In this document: positions 42,961-47,107 of the stretch, piece after piece | Numbering within the stretch: the first letter of the stretch is position 1 | How the letters are laid out: every line of letters begins with the position of its first letter | NCBI RefSeq assembly: GCF_022378335.1 | Contig: NZ_JAIQCI010000046.1 | Coordinates: 1 to 47,107 of the forward strand | Direction: 5' to 3' | Length of the DNA stretch: 47,107 bases | DNA from: Croceicoccus hydrothermalis | GTDB lineage: Bacteria; Pseudomonadota; Alphaproteobacteria; Sphingomonadales; Sphingomonadaceae | Position numbers and translations under genes: made by a program | The notes under the pieces: model-generated | What the model was told of the DNA's origin: nothing | The model's database searches: none | What the model saw: only the letters and a program-made list of their open reading frames with translations

Positions 42961-45546
42961 ATGGCTAGAGGCGTCGTCCTGATAACCGGTGCAAGCGGAT
43001 ACATTGGGCGCGCTTTGGTTGATCGGTTGAGCGACCAGTACCGCATCATCGGCCTCGATCGCTCGGTCGCGAAAGACGTTCCCGGACTAGAAGCCTCATA
43101 CGCCATCGACCTCGCGGACGAAGCGTCGGTTGTCGACGCCTTGACCAATGTGCGTGCCGCGCATTCAAACACGATTGCAGCTTGCATTCACCTGGCTGCC
43201 TATTTCGACATCACGGGCGAGCCAAACCCGCTGTACACCAATGTCAATGTTGAAGGGTCGCGCAGGCTGATTACGGCACTGCAGGACTTCGATGTCGAAC
43301 AGTTCATCTATGCAAGCTCGATGCTTGTACACGAGCCCAAACCGCTGCCGGGCGTACGTATCGACGAATCCAGTCCGCTTGGACCGACGTGGCCTTACCC
43401 TCAATCGAAGGTCGATGCGGAACAGGTACTGCGCGAGAACCGTGGCGACATTCCGGTTGTATTCTTGCGGTTTGCGGGGGTTTACGACGACGAGGGGCAC
43501 TCCGCCTTTCTCGCCGAACAGATTGCCGGTGTCTATGAGCATCGCGTGTCGGCGCATCTGTATCCGGGGATGTTGTGCGCTGCACAATCGGCACTGCATC
43601 TTGACGATCTGACCAAGGCGGTCGAGCAGACTATCGCTCATCGCACTGACCTCGAGGGCGAGATGCCGATACTTGTCGGCGAGCCCGAAACGCTGGGCTA
43701 TGCCGAGATACAGGACATCGTTCATTGCCAGATCCACGGCAAGGAATGGACGACAGTGCGCATTCCAAAAAGCGTGGCGAAACTGGGCACGTGGATCGAG
43801 GAAGAAGTCCTCGGTCATGACGGATTCGTCAAGCAGTGGATGGTCGATGACGCAAACGCTCACTACATTCTCGATATCTCCCGCGCCCGGAAACTGCTGG
43901 GGTGGGAACCAGAGCACTCGCTCCGCGAAACGCTTCCGACCATCATCGACGCGTTGCAAGCCGACCCGCAGGACTGGTACGAAACGAACAAGCTGAACAC
44001 GTCCCGCGTGGCCTGGCATCCAAAGAGTTCGGATGCAGCGAAGACCGAACCGGCGCGACCTCAATCGCACGACACCGATATAGCGCATGATGGGCACCAG
44101 ATGGACGGCGACATGAACAATATGGACGGCGATATGCAGCATATGGACGGACCCCAGCGCGGTACCCGCTGGACGCAGTTTGCTGTCATCGGACTCGGCC
44201 TCTGGCTTGCTGCAAGTCCTGGTGTTTATGACGTCGTATCCGCCGATACTGCGCGTGCTTCGGTCGTAGCGGTCACTCTCGAGCGGGGTTTGCCGTCGAT
44301 CGAATGGCGGGCCAACGCTCTTGCTCTGAGCGATATGCTGAGCGGGATCGCATTGATGATCTTCGGCGCGATGTCGCTTTCGAAGCGCACCGCCTGGTTG
44401 GGGCAGTGGGCGACGGCCTTTGTCGGCATCTGGCTGCTTTTCGCGCCCTTGTTCTTCTGGAGTCCGAGCGCGGCCCAATATCTGACCAATATGCTTGTCG
44501 GTACATTGGCGATCGCATTCTCGGTGCTGGTGCCAATGATGCCCGGCATGAGCATGGAAGGGATGATGGACAAGAAGTCCATCCCGCCCGGGTGGACCTA
44601 CAGTCCCTCGACCGATGCCCAGCGATTCCCGATTGTTGCGATGGGCATCATCGGCCTTCTGATATCGCGCATGCTTACCTCCTACCAGCTTGGCCATATC
44701 GATGTGGCGTGGGAGCCGTTTTTCTCCGGATCGCTTGGCGATCCCAAGAACGGCACCGAGGAAATCATCACGTCGGATGTATCCAAGGCCTGGCCGATCC
44801 CGGATGCCGGACTAGGGGCGGTCAGCTATGTGCTCGAGATCCTAATGGCGGTCATGGGAACCCGCACGCGCTGGCGCACGATGCCGTGGATGGTTACCTT
44901 CTTCGGCATTCTGGTCATTCCGCTCGGTGTGGTCAGTATCTATTTCGTGATCATTCAGCCGATAATGATCGGGACGTGGAGTACGCCGGCTCTGATTGCT
45001 GCGCTTGCGATGCTCATCATGATCCCGTTCTCGCTCGATGAAGTCATCGCCATGGGACAGTATCTCTACTGGTCGAAAAAGGAAGGCAAGTCACTCGTTC
45101 GTACCTTCTTCAAGGGCGGCGCAGTGTCAAACGGTGAAATCGACGATACCGACTATATGACCGACGCGCGTTCGATCTGGACGAACACGGTGCGCGGCGT
45201 GACCTTCCCGTGGACCCTGGTGGCCAGCACGGCTCTGGGAGCGTGGCTGATGCTGACAAGGATAACGCTTGGCAGCGAGGGGGCGATGGCCAACAGCGAT
45301 CACGTGGTGGGTGCTTTGGTGATTACGGTGGCAATCATCGCGACCGCGGAAGTCGCGCGCGCCCTGCGCTTCATCAACGCTGCATTCGGTGCCTGGCTGG
45401 TCGCAGCGCCCTTCATGCTTGCAGGGGCTTCGGCTGCCGGAACGGTGGCCTCGGTTGGGGTCGGACTGCTCTTGATCGGACTGAGCCTGCCTCGCGGTAA
45501 GCGAAGCGGTGAGCATTATGCGGGCTGGGATCGGTTTGTCGTATGA
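42961..45546 (+). CDS. SDR epimerase - Met/His linker - SPW - VKOR-like membrane fusion protein
   Basis: 861 residues. Residues 1-340 are an extended SDR (NAD-dependent epimerase type) with GASGYIG at 10-16 and YPQSK at 146-150 (YxxxK). Residues about 370-398 form a linker rich in Met, Asp and His (repeats of MDGDM, e.g. GDMNNMDGDMQHMDG). From 400 the protein is a membrane protein: SPW-type helices with WxxxxxGxWLxxxP patterns (about 405-525 and again 740-850) around a segment at 555-705 that resembles VKOR (AWPIPDAGLGAVSYVLEILM, RWRTMPWM, VIIQPIMIGTWSTPALIAAL, DEVIAMGQ). VKOR proteins have a CxxC where this one has Ser674-Thr-Pro-Ala677. The SDR end is cytoplasmic. The reaction is unknown; it is likely copper-induced by way of the promoter at 42323. 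Confidence 0.82.
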   Translation: MARGVVLITGASGYIGRALVDRLSDQYRIIGLDRSVAKDVPGLEASYAIDLADEASVVDALTNVRAAHSNTIAACIHLAAYFDITGEPNPLYTNVNVEGSRRLITALQDFDVEQFIYASSMLVHEPKPLPGVRIDESSPLGPTWPYPQSKVDAEQVLRENRGDIPVVFLRFAGVYDDEGHSAFLAEQIAGVYEHRVSAHLYPGMLCAAQSALHLDDLTKAVEQTIAHRTDLEGEMPILVGEPETLGYAEIQDIVHCQIHGKEWTTVRIPKSVAKLGTWIEEEVLGHDGFVKQWMVDDANAHYILDISRARKLLGWEPEHSLRETLPTIIDALQADPQDWYETNKLNTSRVAWHPKSSDAAKTEPARPQSHDTDIAHDGHQMDGDMNNMDGDMQHMDGPQRGTRWTQFAVIGLGLWLAASPGVYDVVSADTARASVVAVTLERGLPSIEWRANALALSDMLSGIALMIFGAMSLSKRTAWLGQWATAFVGIWLLFAPLFFWSPSAAQYLTNMLVGTLAIAFSVLVPMMPGMSMEGMMDKKSIPPGWTYSPSTDAQRFPIVAMGIIGLLISRMLTSYQLGHIDVAWEPFFSGSLGDPKNGTEEIITSDVSKAWPIPDAGLGAVSYVLEILMAVMGTRTRWRTMPWMVTFFGILVIPLGVVSIYFVIIQPIMIGTWSTPALIAALAMLIMIPFSLDEVIAMGQYLYWSKKEGKSLVRTFFKGGAVSNGEIDDTDYMTDARSIWTNTVRGVTFPWTLVASTALGAWLMLTRITLGSEGAMANSDHVVGALVITVAIIATAEVARALRFINAAFGAWLVAAPFMLAGASAAGTVASVGVGLLLIGLSLPRGKRSGEHYAGWDRFVV

Positions 45547-45682
45547 CCGGTTGACCCGAGCAAAGCGGATCTGGCGCTCTTCCTTTAGGAACAGGATGAA
45601 GACGAGGTCGGACCCGCATTCTTCTCAGAGCATCGCTAGAAATGTGCCCTGAGTACCCACAAAATAAGTAGGAGTATTTTAC

Positions 45683-46345
45683 ATGACCCTTTCAATTGGC
45701 TCGACAGCCCCCGATTTCACAGCCCAGACCACACAAGGAAACATTCACTTCCATGATTGGATGGGTGACAGCTGGGCAATCCTCTTTTCCCATCCCAAGG
45801 CATTTACACCGGTTTGCACGACCGAGCTTGGTTATATGGCCGGGCTTGGCGAGGAATTTGCCAAACGCAACACCAAGATTATTGGCCTTTCGGTCGACAG
45901 CAGCCAGGATAATCGCGATTGGCTTCCCGATATCGAGGAGGTGAGTGGAAATAAGGTCGACTATCCCGTGGTCGGCGACAGCGACCTACAGGTCGCCAAG
46001 CTTTATAATATGCTGCCGGCCGACGAAGCGGGTAATGCGGAGAGGCGAACCGCAGCCGATAACGCCACCGTCCGCGCTGTCTATATCATCGGGCCAGACA
46101 AGAAAATTCGCGCCGTGCTGCTTTATCCGATGAGCAGCGGGCGGAATTTCGATGAAGTGCTCCGGCTGCTTGATTCGGTGCAACTCACCGAACGCAAGGG
46201 TGTAGCGACGCCGGTCAATTGGCAGAAGGGTGATGATGTGATTATTCCGCCTTCCTTGTCGGACGAAGATGCGAAAGCCAAATATCCCGATGGCTGGGAC
46301 GAAAAGAAACCGTATTTGCGTGTGATCCAAGAACCGATCGACTAA
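45683..46345 (+). CDS. 1-Cys peroxiredoxin (Prx6-type)
   Basis: 220 residues, complete. The peroxidatic Cys is Cys45 in FTPVCTTELG, preceded by SHPKAFTP; the Prx6-type C-terminal domain is present (VNWQKGDDVIIPPSLSDEDA and PYLRVIQEP). No second resolving Cys is seen, so it relies on an external thiol. It reduces hydrogen and organic peroxides in the cytoplasm. AGGAG lies 10 bases before ATG 45683. The 136-bp gap before it carries TTCCTTTAGGAA at about 45577-45588, a short palindrome unlike the CueR sites. It probably has its own promoter and counters oxidative stress from copper. Confidence 0.92.
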   Translation: MTLSIGSTAPDFTAQTTQGNIHFHDWMGDSWAILFSHPKAFTPVCTTELGYMAGLGEEFAKRNTKIIGLSVDSSQDNRDWLPDIEEVSGNKVDYPVVGDSDLQVAKLYNMLPADEAGNAERRTAADNATVRAVYIIGPDKKIRAVLLYPMSSGRNFDEVLRLLDSVQLTERKGVATPVNWQKGDDVIIPPSLSDEDAKAKYPDGWDEKKPYLRVIQEPID

Positions 46346-46590
46346 TTGCGCGAACAGGTTGCCAGCAATTGCATGTCGGCGTGAATATAGCATGCTCATG
46401 CTAGAATTTGAGCGCGTCGCCACACCTGCGAGTGGATCTATCTGTTCGATATATAGATTGGCAAGAAGCGTAAGCGATTAGGTGTACGGTAAAACCAAAT
46501 CCGGTCCCGATCGGTTTTCTCCTCGTTAATCGAATGGCGGCCCCACCTCCCCCTGAACCCTGCGGATCGCAGGTGTCCCGGGGCCGTTCA
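46346..46590. other. Intergenic stretch after the peroxiredoxin, no gene seen
   Basis: AT-rich near 46375-46480, with CATGCTCATGCTAG repeats and no credible coding region. It leads into the terminator at 46591. Confidence 0.4.
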
Positions 46591-46634
46591 GGAACCCCGC
46601 GCTTCACCCAACCCTGGCGCGGGGTTCCGTCTTT
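46591..46634 (+). terminator. Strong hairpin terminator
   Basis: GGAACCCCGCGC (46591-46602) and GCGCGGGGTTCC (46617-46628) form a perfect 12-bp stem with a 14-base loop, followed by GTCTTTC. A bidirectional role is possible given the symmetry. Confidence 0.75.
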
Positions 46635-46745
46635 CAGGTACAATAGCTGTTGAGCGCGGCTATGTTGGTCAAAGGACTGCGGCGTCCGCCGAGCTTGGAC
46701 ACCTCAGCTGCGTGACGGGGTTGAGGAGCTGTCAGTGTGACGCAA

Positions 46746-46777
46746 TTGACCTCGACCTTCAATTGGTGGAGGGCTAT
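46746..46777 (+). promoter_or_regulatory. MerR-type promoter-like sequence without a downstream gene
   Basis: TTGACC at 46746-46751 is followed by a CCTC...GAGG dyad (CCTC at 46750-46753, GAGG at 46769-46772) and by GGCTATGCC at a distance of about 20 bp, the layout of MerR-controlled promoters. Downstream, only very short frames are found (ATG at about 46799 stops after five codons). Confidence 0.35.
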
Positions 46778-47107
46778 GCCACATCGGCGAAATACAATGA
46801 ACCCTCGCGTGTGAAGCCTCTGTTCGAACGAGTACTATGGCAGACCTATTTGAAGACTTCATATGGGTAAGGGCCGTTCGTGGTTGCTAGTCGCTTGATG
46901 GCCGAACCGACTCATGCTGTCGAACCACTACCTTTGCACGACGGCAAGACGACCGTTGTGAGCGTCATAAGCAGTTCGGCTGCTGTTTTGGCAGCTTGCT
47001 CTTGCTGCATTCTACCGATGGTGGTACCCATCCGGTGAGCCCCGCCTTGTCCGGCGGGTGAACGACCGGTCTTAAGGGCGCTCGTATGAGCGAGCTTAGG
47101 AGCGGAG
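46778..47107. other. Right end of the window, no gene recognised
   Basis: No frame of useful length or known family is present. Small hairpins, CCCGCC..GGCGGG near 47041-47059 and CGCTC..GAGCG near 47080-47095, lie close to the right border. The region may be a remnant of a lost metal gene or the edge of the island. Confidence 0.35.

Noticed and set aside
43165..44697. 510-residue antisense frame across the SDR fusion gene
   Set aside because: Its composition is Arg/His/Asp-rich without domains; the opposite strand encodes clear SDR and membrane motifs.
45577..45588. TTCCTTTAGGAA before the peroxiredoxin as a fourth CueR site
   Set aside because: The half-sites are only 4 bp apart instead of 7, and there is no TTGACC box or 19-bp spacer.
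1..47107. CRISPR arrays, tRNA or rRNA genes
   Set aside because: No regularly spaced repeats and no cloverleaf or rRNA sequence were seen on either strand by eye.

Overview
The window reads as an accessory, metal-resistance region of an alphaproteobacterium, most likely a sphingomonad (Sphingomonadales, e.g. Erythrobacteraceae or Sphingomonadaceae). This rests on the high GC content, the family mix (ParB-like/ArdC/DUF2493 plasmid or ICE genes, czc and cus/cop cassettes of sphingomonad type) and the dense ATGA-coupled operons. No lineage marker such as rRNA is present, so the placement is an inference. Gene naming is by recognition of protein families and motifs, without database searches.

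Layout. (1) 1-12711 is a mosaic of mobile-element backbone and cargo. An IS21-like end truncates a large ParB-like partition gene. The same kind of backbone resumes at 10172 with ArdC, a conserved unknown protein and a DUF2493 protein. Between them lie a DJ-1/PfpI protein, a tiny zinc-ribbon-like ORF, an ArsR-SRPBCC pair whose 5' end is fused to a decapitated TetR gene, a TetR-controlled heme peroxidase operon (catalase-like protein, unknown protein, DyP peroxidase, thioesterase), and a complete IS1182-like insertion sequence with a 6-bp target duplication. (2) 12842-22917 is divalent-metal efflux: DmeF, a small secreted His/Cys protein, CzcCBA, a SpoIIAA-like protein, a short CDF protein, an unknown membrane protein and a full-length CDF transporter. 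(3) 23010-26041 is an acetolactate-synthase-like enzyme coupled to an aldehyde dehydrogenase. (4) 26179-29319 is a divalent-metal MerR regulator with a short CDF protein on a textbook MerR promoter, then a cytochrome c-FTR1 iron permease behind a Fur-like box. (5) 29337-41108 is a leftward copper/silver operon: Met-rich protein, small Cys protein, CusC, CusB, CusA, CusF, multicopper oxidase, CopA and a membrane protein. (6) 41416-46345 is rightward: CueR, a cysteine-rich CBS protein, an 861-residue SDR-SPW-VKOR-like fusion, and a 1-Cys peroxiredoxin.

How it works together. The sequence supports two sensing circuits. A MerR protein with the extra N-terminal-side Cys of divalent-metal sensors controls the short CDF gene at 26653. 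A CueR with Ser at that position has three similar operators (a TTCC half, 7 bp, a GGAA half): one facing the leftward copper genes, one over its own start, and one driving the CBS-SDR fusion pair to the right. The CBS protein and the SDR-SPW-VKOR fusion are therefore probable, undescribed members of the copper response, and they are the most interesting part of the window. The VKOR-like segment has Ser and Ala where the family carries its CxxC.

Other points of note are a nested inverted-repeat structure at 11565-11722, an apparent one-base frameshift in the signal peptide of the Met-rich copper protein, and an orphan MerR-type promoter near the right end.
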